Below, piece by piece: positions 9,726 through 16,657 of a stretch of DNA of 64,000 nt; positions within the stretch are counted from its first letter, which is position 1; every line of letters begins with the position of its first letter. The notes beneath the pieces were generated by a model. The model ran no database searches. It worked only from the letters and a program-made list of their open reading frames with translations, and had not been told where the DNA came from. The position numbers were made by a program, and so were the translations under genes. This DNA is from Pedobacter glucosidilyticus (GTDB lineage Bacteria > Bacteroidota > Bacteroidia > Sphingobacteriales > Sphingobacteriaceae), in the NCBI RefSeq assembly GCF_002483235.1, contig NZ_DLHN01000021.1, positions 186,001 through 250,000 on the forward strand, written 5' to 3'.

Positions 9726-10181
9726 ATGAAATATTGGTTTTTAGGTTTATTCTGCTTTTTAGAATTAGGTTGCGTATATGACCCACCAACAGCTACGCTA
9801 GAAGTTTTTAATTATAGTGATTCAGCAATTTATGTTGCAGAAAATTGCGAGTGTAATCTCACAGCACTTCCGATTCTAAGATTGTTTGAAACAAGAGATG
9901 ATGGTGCTACTGATGTAAAAGGTCAAGCATTTCCCGAAATTTACTCTCCTAATTATCGAATTAATCCGTATCAGATAGGAAACATTGGGTATTTTGGTAC
10001 TCCTAAAAACAGAGAAGTTCAATGTGAAAATGGTGTAATTTGCTTATTTTTTATTAAAGAGATTACAATGAGGAATTACAGTTGGGATGAAATTGTTGAA
10101 AAAAAACTATATAATAAAAAGTTAAGCTTTAATAAAGAGCAACTGGACAGTTTAGATTGGAAAATTAAATACGAACCTTAG
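9726..10181 (+). CDS. Lipoprotein, candidate immunity protein for the Rhs tip
   Basis: 151 residues from ATG 9726; an in-frame GTG at 9717 is less likely. Lipoprotein signal peptide: hydrophobic residues ~4-15, then ELGC with Cys near residue 17. The rest is soluble and contains several cysteines (ENCECN, QCENGVIC). It starts 19 bases after the giant Rhs gene and lies between it and the first palindromic repeat, the standard immunity position. An envelope location would fit protection against a periplasm-acting peptidase. The immunity role is inferred from position only; I do not recognise the family. Confidence 0.55.
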   Translation: MKYWFLGLFCFLELGCVYDPPTATLEVFNYSDSAIYVAENCECNLTALPILRLFETRDDGATDVKGQAFPEIYSPNYRINPYQIGNIGYFGTPKNREVQCENGVICLFFIKEITMRNYSWDEIVEKKLYNKKLSFNKEQLDSLDWKIKYEP

Positions 10182-10295
10182 TTCTTTTATATCCTAAGCT
10201 GGTGCTAGCTTACAACTTGCACCACTACTATAAAATCGAAGATTTATAAATATAAATTTTATAATAAAGAAAGTTTGTATTTGTAATTTCTGCAA
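10182..10295. other. Intergenic spacer with short inverted repeat
   Basis: No gene seen. The bases around 10200-10222 form a short inverted pair (TGGTGC ... GCACCA), followed by an AT-rich stretch leading into the first palindromic repeat. Confidence 0.4.
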
Positions 10296-10465
10296 CCCCC
10301 ATTTTGGCGCAAGTATGCAGCCAGGGTAATGAGAAGAGGGTACTTGTGCCTGAGTAAGAATTTTGTATAATTATAACGGTATGATAGAGGTTATTAAAGG
10401 TTTTGCTAATAAAGGCATAAGTACTCAGCCGCACATGTCTAAGGCTGCATACTTGCGCCAGAGGA
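10296..10465 (+). repeat. Nested palindromic repeat, copy A
   Basis: Outer arms GGCGCAAGTATGCAGCC (10306-10322) and its exact reverse complement (10443-10459). Inside them is a second inverted pair, TACTTGTGCCT with reverse complement AGGCA(C/T)AAGTA (this copy has T for C), around a ~70-base AT-rich centre. The ends carry C-runs on the left and G-rich bases on the right. Other copies: 12236-12405, 16011-16143 (truncated), 16142-16314 and 17172-17340. Confidence 0.9.
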
Positions 10466-10585
10466 GGCGACGTAGCTCCTGGTCGCACAAGGTTTAGCTT
10501 TAATAACACTTCTAAATATACTATTACTCCTGGAAATGCAGAAGTTATTGCATTTGATGATATAGCATCACCAGGTATAGAACAA

Positions 10586-10876
10586 GTGGACTTAGAATTA
10601 AATATTGGTAAGCAAAATATTCATCATGGTTCAACTCAAATAGATGGAAGAAGTTACCTTACTTCGGACCCTAATTCTTTATTAAAAGATTTAAATAATG
10701 GTAAATTTATAAATGCAGGGATTAATCATAGAGGCATGCCAATTGTAAAATTTAATGGTAATATAGGTAATGTTCTCAATCTTTCTGGTCAAAATTTAGG
10801 ACCTACTCCATTTGGGGTAATTCATATTAATGCTAAAGGACAAATACACATAGTGCCATATTTATTTAAGAAATAA
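10586..10876 (+). CDS. Orphan type-50-like toxin tip (displaced, no Rhs core)
   Basis: 96 residues from GTG 10586. NIGKQN near the start, GRSYLTSDP in the middle, and IHINAKGQIHIVP near the end match the layout of polymorphic toxin type 50 domains, which are small effector tips thought to be nucleases. No ATG exists, and the same frame stays open upstream to 10421, inside palindromic repeat A. This looks like a toxin tip cut from its parent Rhs protein. Five bases separate it from a likely cytosolic partner gene. The family call rests on remembered motifs, and expression is doubtful. Confidence 0.6.
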   Translation: MDLELNIGKQNIHHGSTQIDGRSYLTSDPNSLLKDLNNGKFINAGINHRGMPIVKFNGNIGNVLNLSGQNLGPTPFGVIHINAKGQIHIVPYLFKK

Positions 10877-10881
10877 AAATA

Positions 10882-11193
10882 ATGGAATTATCAGTAAAAA
10901 TAAGATTATCTCTGCAACGAGCCTTAATTCATAATTTAAGTACACATGTTAGAGGTATATGCTGCGATTGGGATGAATCTACTAAATGGTTTAAAATAAG
11001 ATATTATTTAGATATAGAGCCAAATGATGAAGAAAGAGAATTGCAATCAATAGTTATGACAGAGTTTGAATGCGATATACAAGATTTTGAAAAGCTATTT
11101 GAAGAATGTATTTTTTCAAAAGATACTTATGAAAATTTGGATAAGTTAAGATTAGTAATTATGTGGAGGAATGAAACTTCTATTTTTGGTTGA
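10882..11193 (+). CDS. Candidate cytosolic immunity protein
   Basis: 103 residues, acidic, no signal peptide. The pattern SLQRALIHNLSTHVRGICCDW, an acidic run (PNDEEREL), then TEFECDI resembles a widespread family of small immunity-like proteins placed after secreted nuclease toxins. It follows the type-50-like toxin by 5 bases and its stop overlaps the TTG of the next toxin fragment. A cytosolic location fits a nuclease partner. The family has no name I can give with certainty. Confidence 0.55.
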   Translation: MELSVKIRLSLQRALIHNLSTHVRGICCDWDESTKWFKIRYYLDIEPNDEERELQSIVMTEFECDIQDFEKLFEECIFSKDTYENLDKLRLVIMWRNETSIFG

Positions 11194-11567
11194 AAAATAA
11201 AGTGCCTCTAAAATTTCGCCCCCTACCACAAAATTATATAAATGCAATGGGTGGTGCAGATGGGGCTGCAATGACTGGAGTAGCAAAATCTTTTAAAAGA
11301 CCTTACGGTGGTACATTCCTTTCTAAAGGTATAAATTATGATCAAATAGGAATGTATTATCAACGAGGTTATAGTCTTTTTTCTACAACGGATGCCCATG
11401 TTGTTAACCTTCGAGGCTTTACAGTCTCTAATAAATTTAATTTGTTCTTTGGAGGAACACATTCGGTAATTGGAAATGTTTCTATAATGAATCCTTTAAC
11501 AGGAAGCATTACTAGCGGGAGTAACTTTATGAGAGGAGGTTCATTTATTACATGGATAAAATGGTAA
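11190..11567 (+). CDS. Orphan toxin tip, WIKW family, copy 1
   Basis: 125 residues, with only a TTG start (11190) overlapping the previous stop, so this is probably a displaced C-terminal tip. The segment YDQIGMYYQRGYSLFSTTD, then HVVNLRGF, FFGGTH, MNPLTG and terminal WIKW, is shared with the tip at 12321-12710. Bacteroidota Rhs proteins often have tips of this kind, but I cannot assign an activity. Its last 16 bases overlap the start of the secreted partner gene, an arrangement repeated in the paralogous pair. Confidence 0.6.
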   Translation: MKNKVPLKFRPLPQNYINAMGGADGAAMTGVAKSFKRPYGGTFLSKGINYDQIGMYYQRGYSLFSTTDAHVVNLRGFTVSNKFNLFFGGTHSVIGNVSIMNPLTGSITSGSNFMRGGSFITWIKW

Positions 11568-12235
11568 GGAAAATGCGCTTAATTTTGATTATAGGATTAT
11601 TGGGTATTGTAAGTAACCTCTATTCCCAAACAGAAAGAGTAATATTAGAACCAGCACTTGAAAGCTATAAAATAATATTGCCAAAATTAGAGAAACATGC
11701 TTTCAATACACTTAGGAAATTGTATAACATCAAAGATAAAAACTTGAAGAATTATCACTTCATTATCATCCCGATGTATAAACTGAGAGATGATTATATC
11801 AATTATCGTCAAGGGGATACCTTTGCAGAAAAGATTGATTTTTATAGTATATATGATTATTTTGAGGCATTTGTTTTTAAGGATACTTCCTACTTTGGAT
11901 CAATAAATTTTAGTAAGAAACATGCCTCTGGGCTTTCTACAAATGATACATGTAGATATAATATTTCGGCGTTTATTGCAAATGCGAGCTTAGCAAAGCA
12001 AATTCTAAGCTTTAAGCCTGATATGGTGTTCTATCCTCAATGGGCTTTGTATATCTCTTTTATAAAAGATGGTAAATTATATGTCGGAATAGGTGAAAAT
12101 AGGATGCAACCTGTAGAAAGTATTATTCCTTTTGATGATTTTATTAAATATAGGCCATCATTTATACAGGATTTAGATGACTTGAAACAGCCAGATATTA
12201 AACGATACCGAAGAGTTCCTGTTAGTAAGGAGTAG
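11552..12235 (+). CDS. Secreted candidate immunity protein, copy 1
   Basis: 227 residues from ATG 11552; ATGs at 11561 and 11573 are alternatives, the last giving a compact signal peptide (MRLILIIGLLGIVSNLYSQ). The mature part has alternating charged and hydrophobic segments and the motif FIIIPMYKL. It is homologous to the protein at 12695-13354. Overlap with the upstream toxin tip by 16 bases implies translational coupling and a toxin/immunity relation. A periplasmic location suggests that the toxin acts in the envelope. Family not recognised. Confidence 0.6.
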   Translation: MDKMVRKMRLILIIGLLGIVSNLYSQTERVILEPALESYKIILPKLEKHAFNTLRKLYNIKDKNLKNYHFIIIPMYKLRDDYINYRQGDTFAEKIDFYSIYDYFEAFVFKDTSYFGSINFSKKHASGLSTNDTCRYNISAFIANASLAKQILSFKPDMVFYPQWALYISFIKDGKLYVGIGENRMQPVESIIPFDDFIKYRPSFIQDLDDLKQPDIKRYRRVPVSKE

Positions 12236-12405
12236 CCCCCATTTTGGCGCAAGTATGCAGCCAGGGTAATGAGAAGAGGGTACTTGTGCCTGAGTAAGAA
12301 TTTTGTGTGAGTATAACACTATGATAGAGGTTATGAAAGGTTTTGCTAATAAAGGCACAAGTACTCAGCCGCACATGGCTAAAGCTGCATACTTGCGCCA
12401 GAGGA
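12236..12405 (+). repeat. Nested palindromic repeat, copy B
   Basis: Outer arm 12246-12262; right arm 12384-12399, with one change from the consensus. Inner arms TACTTGTGCCT and AGGCACAAGTA are intact. It begins within a base or so of the upstream stop codon, and its right half overlaps the start of the next toxin frame. Confidence 0.9.
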
Positions 12406-12710
12406 GGGCAAGTATGTATGATTTAGCAGGGAATTATGGAGCAGCTCGTGGAGGTGTAAAATTATACAATTCTATAAATTACGATCAAATTGGAGCACAA
12501 TATCAACGTGGTTACAGTCTTTTCTCTACAACCGATGCTCATGTTGTTAATCTAAGAGGCTTTAGTGTTTCAGATAAAATGAACAGATTTTTCGGAGGTA
12601 CTCATAAAGTTATTAGTAATGTATCAATGATGAATCCGTTAACAGGTGGTATAAGCAATGGTGGTAGGTTTATGCGAAGTGGTTCAGTTATTAATTGGAT
12701 AAAATGGTGA
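12321..12710 (+). CDS. Toxin tip of WIKW family, copy 2, fused to repeat-derived start
   Basis: 129 residues from ATG 12321 (an in-frame TTG lies at 12303). The first ~27 codons (MIEVMKGFANKG...AAYLRQ) are palindromic-repeat DNA. The remainder (YDQIGAQYQRGYSLFSTTD, HVVNLRGF, FFGGTH, MNPLTG, WIKW) matches the tip at 11190-11567. The repeat therefore gives this displaced tip an ATG in frame, perhaps by accident. Its 3' end overlaps its partner gene by 16 bases. Activity unknown. Confidence 0.6.
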   Translation: MIEVMKGFANKGTSTQPHMAKAAYLRQRRASMYDLAGNYGAARGGVKLYNSINYDQIGAQYQRGYSLFSTTDAHVVNLRGFSVSDKMNRFFGGTHKVISNVSMMNPLTGGISNGGRFMRSGSVINWIKW

Positions 12711-13354
12711 TGACTATGCGATTAATTTTATTAGTTAGTCTTTTAAGTAGTATTATAAATACTTCATATTCCCAGACAGAAAAAGAAATATTAGAATCTG
12801 CACTTAAGAACTATAGGAATATTTTACCTGACTTAGAAAAACGAGCTTTCAAACTAATACAAAAATTAGATAAAGAAAAGAGAGAACCTAAGAATAGAGA
12901 ATTTAATCGGTATAGTTTTATTATAATCCCGATGTTTGAACTTAAAAAAAACCATATAAATTATGAAGAAGGCGATTTTTTTGCTAAAAACATTGATTTT
13001 GATAAATTATATGATGATTTTACTGCTTTTGTATTTAAAGATACAATTTTTTGTGGATCTTTACACATGAGTAGTTATGATAATTCATATTTTTCGGTAG
13101 ATAAGTTAAACGCCTATAACACTTCGGCTTTTATTGCTCTTTCTAACTTAGTAAGACAAATTATAAAGTTTAATCCAGATTTAGTCTTTTACCCTCAATC
13201 CCCGTTGTTTATTTCGTTTATTAAAGATGGTCAGTTATATGTGGGTACCGGGAAAAAGCAAATGAAACCAGTGGATAAGATTATTCTGATAGATGACGTT
13301 ATAAAACTAGACAATTTATTTATAAAAGAATTATATGAATTGAGATATCCCTAA
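12695..13354 (+). CDS. Secreted candidate immunity protein, copy 2
   Basis: 219 residues; signal peptide in the first ~27 (LILLVSLLSSIINTSYSQ). It shares with 11552-12235 the motif FIIIPM, an FKDT segment, a SAFIA segment and the PVDKII/PVESII end block, so the two are clear but diverged paralogs. The 16-base overlap with the upstream tip is identical in layout. Divergence between the two pairs suggests separate specificities rather than simple copy number. Function inferred from position. Confidence 0.6.
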   Translation: MDKMVMTMRLILLVSLLSSIINTSYSQTEKEILESALKNYRNILPDLEKRAFKLIQKLDKEKREPKNREFNRYSFIIIPMFELKKNHINYEEGDFFAKNIDFDKLYDDFTAFVFKDTIFCGSLHMSSYDNSYFSVDKLNAYNTSAFIALSNLVRQIIKFNPDLVFYPQSPLFISFIKDGQLYVGTGKKQMKPVDKIILIDDVIKLDNLFIKELYELRYP

Positions 13355-13500
13355 CTGGCAAGTATGAGTTTTGAGCAGTATGGTAAAAGCTACTTGTGCC
13401 TTTTGTCGTAGTTTTATGAAACAGTAAGAGTATAAGCGGAAGACTGCGGATTATCAATAAAAATAGAGTTTTAAACTCGTTTGTTTTTTGAATATAAATT
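13355..13500 (+). repeat. Degenerate relative of the palindromic repeat
   Basis: Bases 13355-13405 keep pieces of the repeat (GGCAAGTATG, a GAGCAG spacer, TACTTGTGCCT) but the right half is missing or unrecognisable. The remainder of the spacer up to the second rhs core has no gene. It occupies the same module-boundary position as the intact copies. Confidence 0.5.
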
Positions 13501-14142
13501 AACTATAACGCTTTCAAAAGCCCGGTAGAAATAAACGAAGAGGGTAAAGAAAGGATAAGTTTCCAGTACAATGCAGGTTTACAGCGGGCCCACATGTACT
13601 ATGGCAGTACAGCAACAGAAAAAATGGATCGTCCGTATCGTCGTCATTACAGTGAAGACGGTACGATGGAAATCACCGAAGATATACAAAACGGTACCAC
13701 CAATTTTGTGTTTTATTTAGGAGGTGATGCTTATAGCGCACCAGCTATATGGAAAGAAATACACCATAGCAATGCCCAACCTTTAGATGCACAGTTATAT
13801 TTTCTTCATCGCGACCATTTAGGTAGCATCGTGATGATTACAGATGCAACAGGTAACATAGCAGAAAAAAGACAATTTGATGCCTGGGGAAATATTGTTA
13901 AATTGGAAAATGGAAACGGTGTTCCATTAACTGCCTTTGTTATCCTCGACCGTGGATACACAGGGCATGAGCATTTGTTAGGCGTAGGCTTGATACACAT
14001 GAATGGCAGGTTGTATGACCCAAAATTACACAGGTTTTTACAACCGGATAATTATGTACAAGACCCATACAATAGCCAGAATTTTAATAGGTATGGCTAT
14101 GTGTATAATAACCCGTTAAGCCATGTGGACCCGAGTGGGGAG
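13501..14142 (+). repeat. Rhs core repeat, copy 2 (truncated gene)
   Basis: Near-identical to 8172-8813, with a few silent differences. In-frame similarity starts just after a stop codon near 13492, so the 5' part of this second rhs gene is gone. Confidence 0.9.
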
Positions 14143-15057
14143 GTTGCGTGGTTTGTACCAATATTAGTTGGAGCATTTATAAGTACGGCAACTAATGGTA
14201 TAAATAATCTTGTAAATGATATGCCATTTTTTCATGGCGCAGGAAAAGCAGCTTTACTTGGAGGTATAGGTGGAGCGTTTTCTATGGGTATTGGGAGTGC
14301 CGTTCAAGGAATGTCAGGTTTTGGGAAAATTGCAATTCAAACATTAGCTCATGGACACCTTGGAGGTGTAATGTCTGGTATGAGCGGGGGTAGTTATGGG
14401 TCAGGATTCTTATCAGGGGCGTTTGGTTCTTTGGCAGCAGGAGGCACTCAATCTTTAATATCGGGAGTAAATAACCAGGTTTTACAAGCAGCAGGAATAG
14501 TAGCAGGTGGAGCCTTGGTAGGTGGGATATTATCAGAATTGGGTGGAGGAAATTTTTGGGATGGAGTTAGAAATGGGGCTATAAGTTCTGGATTAAATCA
14601 TGCTTTTCATTCTTTAATGCAAGATGATAAAACACCTGAGCAGATACAAAAAGAAAAAGATGCTGCTGCTCGTTTATACATGAAAGAAATGTTATTGCCT
14701 TTTAATGAGCTTATGATTGAACTTTATCAATGGAGGTTAGCTATTGAAGGATTAGCAAATATATCTTGGTCTTCTGTTCCAAAATGGTTTGCATCTAATC
14801 CAAGTAAACTCACTATTCAGTTTGGGAGAGACGCTAATCAGATCAGTCACGCATTTAGGCATACAGATGCACTTGGATTGAGTCGGGTCACGATCCAATC
14901 TGCAGTTAAAAGTCATTTGCCAACTATTGCAACAAAAATGGTTGTAGGTAAGCCATATAATCAGATAATTTCAGTTTCTGGACATAGAATTCAGTATACA
15001 GCTTACAAGCTTTCAAATGGTATAATTAATATTGGTAGAATACATGGAATTAATTAG
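13594..15057 (+). CDS. 5'-truncated Rhs core with distinct toxin tip
   Basis: 487 residues from ATG 13594, but Rhs homology begins earlier (13501), so this is a truncated rhs gene without signal sequence or shell. Residues 1-183 are the Rhs core end, with RDHLGSI and the DPSGE junction. Residues ~184-350 are Gly/Ala-rich and hydrophobic. The tip (~400-487) contains FGRDANQISHAFRHTDALG and ends HRIQYTAYKL...IGRIHGIN, resembling small RNase-like tips of polymorphic toxins; the exact family is not recognised. Its end overlaps the DUF6984 gene by 14 bases. Probably a recombination donor for the full-length gene. Confidence 0.75.
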   Translation: MYYGSTATEKMDRPYRRHYSEDGTMEITEDIQNGTTNFVFYLGGDAYSAPAIWKEIHHSNAQPLDAQLYFLHRDHLGSIVMITDATGNIAEKRQFDAWGNIVKLENGNGVPLTAFVILDRGYTGHEHLLGVGLIHMNGRLYDPKLHRFLQPDNYVQDPYNSQNFNRYGYVYNNPLSHVDPSGEVAWFVPILVGAFISTATNGINNLVNDMPFFHGAGKAALLGGIGGAFSMGIGSAVQGMSGFGKIAIQTLAHGHLGGVMSGMSGGSYGSGFLSGAFGSLAAGGTQSLISGVNNQVLQAAGIVAGGALVGGILSELGGGNFWDGVRNGAISSGLNHAFHSLMQDDKTPEQIQKEKDAAARLYMKEMLLPFNELMIELYQWRLAIEGLANISWSSVPKWFASNPSKLTIQFGRDANQISHAFRHTDALGLSRVTIQSAVKSHLPTIATKMVVGKPYNQIISVSGHRIQYTAYKLSNGIINIGRIHGIN

Positions 15058-15379
15058 AAAACCAACTCGGCAAGAAGAAGGATTGATTAAGTTTTTAATT
15101 ACAAAAGCCTTCAAAAATATAAATATAGGACAAGAACTTTTAGTGCGTTCTATGAACGATGGAAATATGGGGGGATTATATCTATATCCTTTTGGGATTA
15201 TTGATAAAAAACGTTTCTTAGGTGAATTAGTGAGTGAATGTCAGTTTATAGATGAAGATGGCGTAAAAGTAATTGCTTCTTTAAATGTTGACCAGGATGG
15301 GCAAATATTTGAGGTTGATATTTGGAAAACTGATTTTAGTCCCTTAATTAAAATACCTGAACCTGAAAGTTGGTGTTAA
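15044..15379 (+). CDS. DUF6984 family protein, likely immunity
   Basis: 111 residues from ATG 15044; an in-frame TTG at 15032 is less likely. RKPTRQEEGLIKFL at the start, LLVRSMNDGNMGGLYLYP in the middle, then DEDGVKVIASLNVDQDGQ and DIWKTDFSPLI near the end are the hallmarks of DUF6984, small soluble proteins often next to polymorphic toxins. No signal peptide, so it would act in the cytosol. It overlaps the upstream toxin tip by 14 bases, as do the other pairs here. The immunity function is inferred. Confidence 0.7.
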   Translation: MELIRKPTRQEEGLIKFLITKAFKNINIGQELLVRSMNDGNMGGLYLYPFGIIDKKRFLGELVSECQFIDEDGVKVIASLNVDQDGQIFEVDIWKTDFSPLIKIPEPESWC

Positions 15380-15390
15380 TGATTTTATAG

Positions 15391-15582
15391 TTAAAAAGCT
15401 TTTTTGATTTAAAGTATTCTTTTGGTGAAGCAACGGACTTGACTACAACTTCATTCTTTGATAGATATGATTTTGATCCGAAAGCCTAGGGTATAAGGAC
15501 ATTTATAAATGAGTTAAATACGCTAGGGTATAATTTCTATTCAAGTGGAAAAGCTTATAATATAATATATAATGGAAAGTAA
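15391..15582 (+). pseudogene. Decayed Rhs toxin tip
   Basis: An open frame from 15391 reads SFGEATDLTTTSFFDRYDFDP, is broken by TAG at 15487-15489, and continues FINELNTLGYNFYSSGKAY before TAA at 15580-15582. The last 11 bases overlap the ATG of the next gene, as in the intact toxin/immunity pairs nearby. It has no start codon and no Rhs core. I read it as the remains of a displaced tip whose partner gene survives. Confidence 0.55.
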
Positions 15583-15982
15583 ATTTTTTTATATCATTTT
15601 AATGCTTTCAATGCTGTTTTCATGTTCTTTAACCCCAAAGTATATAAAACAACTGAATACGCAGTTTGGATTAGATGTTCAAAAAAATGCAGTATCGGTT
15701 ATATCAGAAAATGAGAAATGGGGTCCTAATGGAGATGGTTTCTATCTTGCAATGTTATCTTTTAAAGATACTTCAGAAGTTAAGAAGTTATTAAAACAAG
15801 GAAAGTTTAGATCTTTACCTATAAAAGAGGACTTACCTATAAGTGAAATTCATAGGGAATTAAGCTATTTGCAAAAAGGATATTATTTGCTTGAGGTAGA
15901 CCAATCAGATTCAAGAGACTTTAGAATAGTAACCTTTGATTTAGTAAAAAATGAGGTGATTTTTTACTACCAATTGTATTGA
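15572..15982 (+). CDS. Lipoprotein, surviving immunity candidate
   Basis: 136 residues with a lipoprotein signal: hydrophobic residues 6-16, then LFSC with Cys 18. The mature part is soluble and mixed in charge. Its ATG overlaps the end of the decayed toxin by 11 bases. Retaining the immunity gene after toxin loss is expected if siblings or neighbours still deliver the toxin. Envelope location suggests a periplasmic toxin. Family not recognised. Confidence 0.55.
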   Translation: MESKFFYIILMLSMLFSCSLTPKYIKQLNTQFGLDVQKNAVSVISENEKWGPNGDGFYLAMLSFKDTSEVKKLLKQGKFRSLPIKEDLPISEIHRELSYLQKGYYLLEVDQSDSRDFRIVTFDLVKNEVIFYYQLY

Positions 15983-16010
15983 ATACTTGATACTGATCTA
16001 AGCGCACTTG

Positions 16011-16143
16011 CCCATTTTGGCGCAAGTATGCAGCCGGGATAACGAGAAGAGGGTACTTGTGCCTGAGTAAGAATTTTGTATAAGTATAACGGTATGATAG
16101 AGGTTATTAAAGGTTTTGCTAATAAAGGCACAAGTACTCAGCC
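16011..16143 (+). repeat. Nested palindromic repeat, copy C (truncated)
   Basis: Left outer arm, left inner arm, centre and right inner arm are present, but the right outer arm is missing. The copy stops after ACTCAGCC, where the next copy begins directly. Confidence 0.85.
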
Positions 16144-16314
16144 CCCATTTTGGCGCAAGTATACAGCCGGGGTAATGAGAAGAGGGTACTTGTGCCTGAG
16201 TAAGAATTTTGTATAATTATAACGGTATGATAGAGGTTATGAAAGGTTTTGCTAATAAAGGCACAAGTACTCAGTCGCACATGGCTAAGGCTGCATACTT
16301 GCGCCAGACGGGGG
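16142..16314 (+). repeat. Nested palindromic repeat, copy D
   Basis: Complete copy: left arm has one change (GTATACAGCC), right arm 16289-16305 matches the consensus, inner arms intact. It is joined head to tail with copy C through a run of C residues. Confidence 0.88.
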
Positions 16315-16461
16315 TATATATATTTAAAAAGACGATTGGAAATAAGTAATATTGAGAGTCAATCAGTGATTTACGAATACCTTCAGGGGGTAAAAATGGC
16401 AATATATTCTGTAATAATAATTGGGATTACTTTTTCTGTTATAATTTTTTTTGAAATATAA
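16315..16461 (+). pseudogene. Short fragment ending in a membrane segment
   Basis: The frame running out of copy D has no start of its own and encodes RRLEISNIESQSVIYEYLQG followed by a hydrophobic stretch (IYSVIIIGITFSVIIFF) ending at 16461. A 21-codon frame from ATG 16396 would give a single-span membrane peptide. It may be the end of a lost module gene or a chance frame. Confidence 0.25.
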
Positions 16462-16504
16462 CTATTACGTGTTTGATGAGTATATTAGGATTTAAAGAAT
16501 AGAT

Positions 16505-16650
16505 GTAAAAGCGCCTAACCGTCGCAAGTCTTACAAGTGTTGACAAGCAGCGGTCATTGAATTGCGCATTAGCGGAAATTTATAATAGGCACAAGTCAAG
16601 CTTGCTCGCATACCTAAGCAATAAAGCTGCAATTATATACAGGGCGTACA
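16505..16650 (+). repeat. Possible degenerate palindromic element
   Basis: Holds GTCGCAAGTCTTACAAGTG near the left and AGGCACAAGT with GCTTGCTCGCATACC near the right, pieces that recall the arms of the nested repeat but do not pair well. It occupies another module boundary, just before the gene at 16658. No coding frame is seen. Confidence 0.35.
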
Positions 16651-16657
16651 CTAGACC

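Noticed and set aside
10381..10497. Small peptide gene (MIEV...AYLRQ) inside each palindromic copy
   Set aside because: All four differences noted between copies in that frame change amino acids, frames after the repeat differ, and copy C is truncated. Structure rather than coding explains the conservation.
10228..10509. 93-codon frame on the - strand across palindromic repeat A
   Set aside because: It is mostly the repeat read backwards; similar frames appear at other copies only because the DNA is repeated.
16249..16461. 70-codon + strand frame starting in repeat D
   Set aside because: Its first third is repeat DNA; only the last segment is kept, as a low-confidence fragment.
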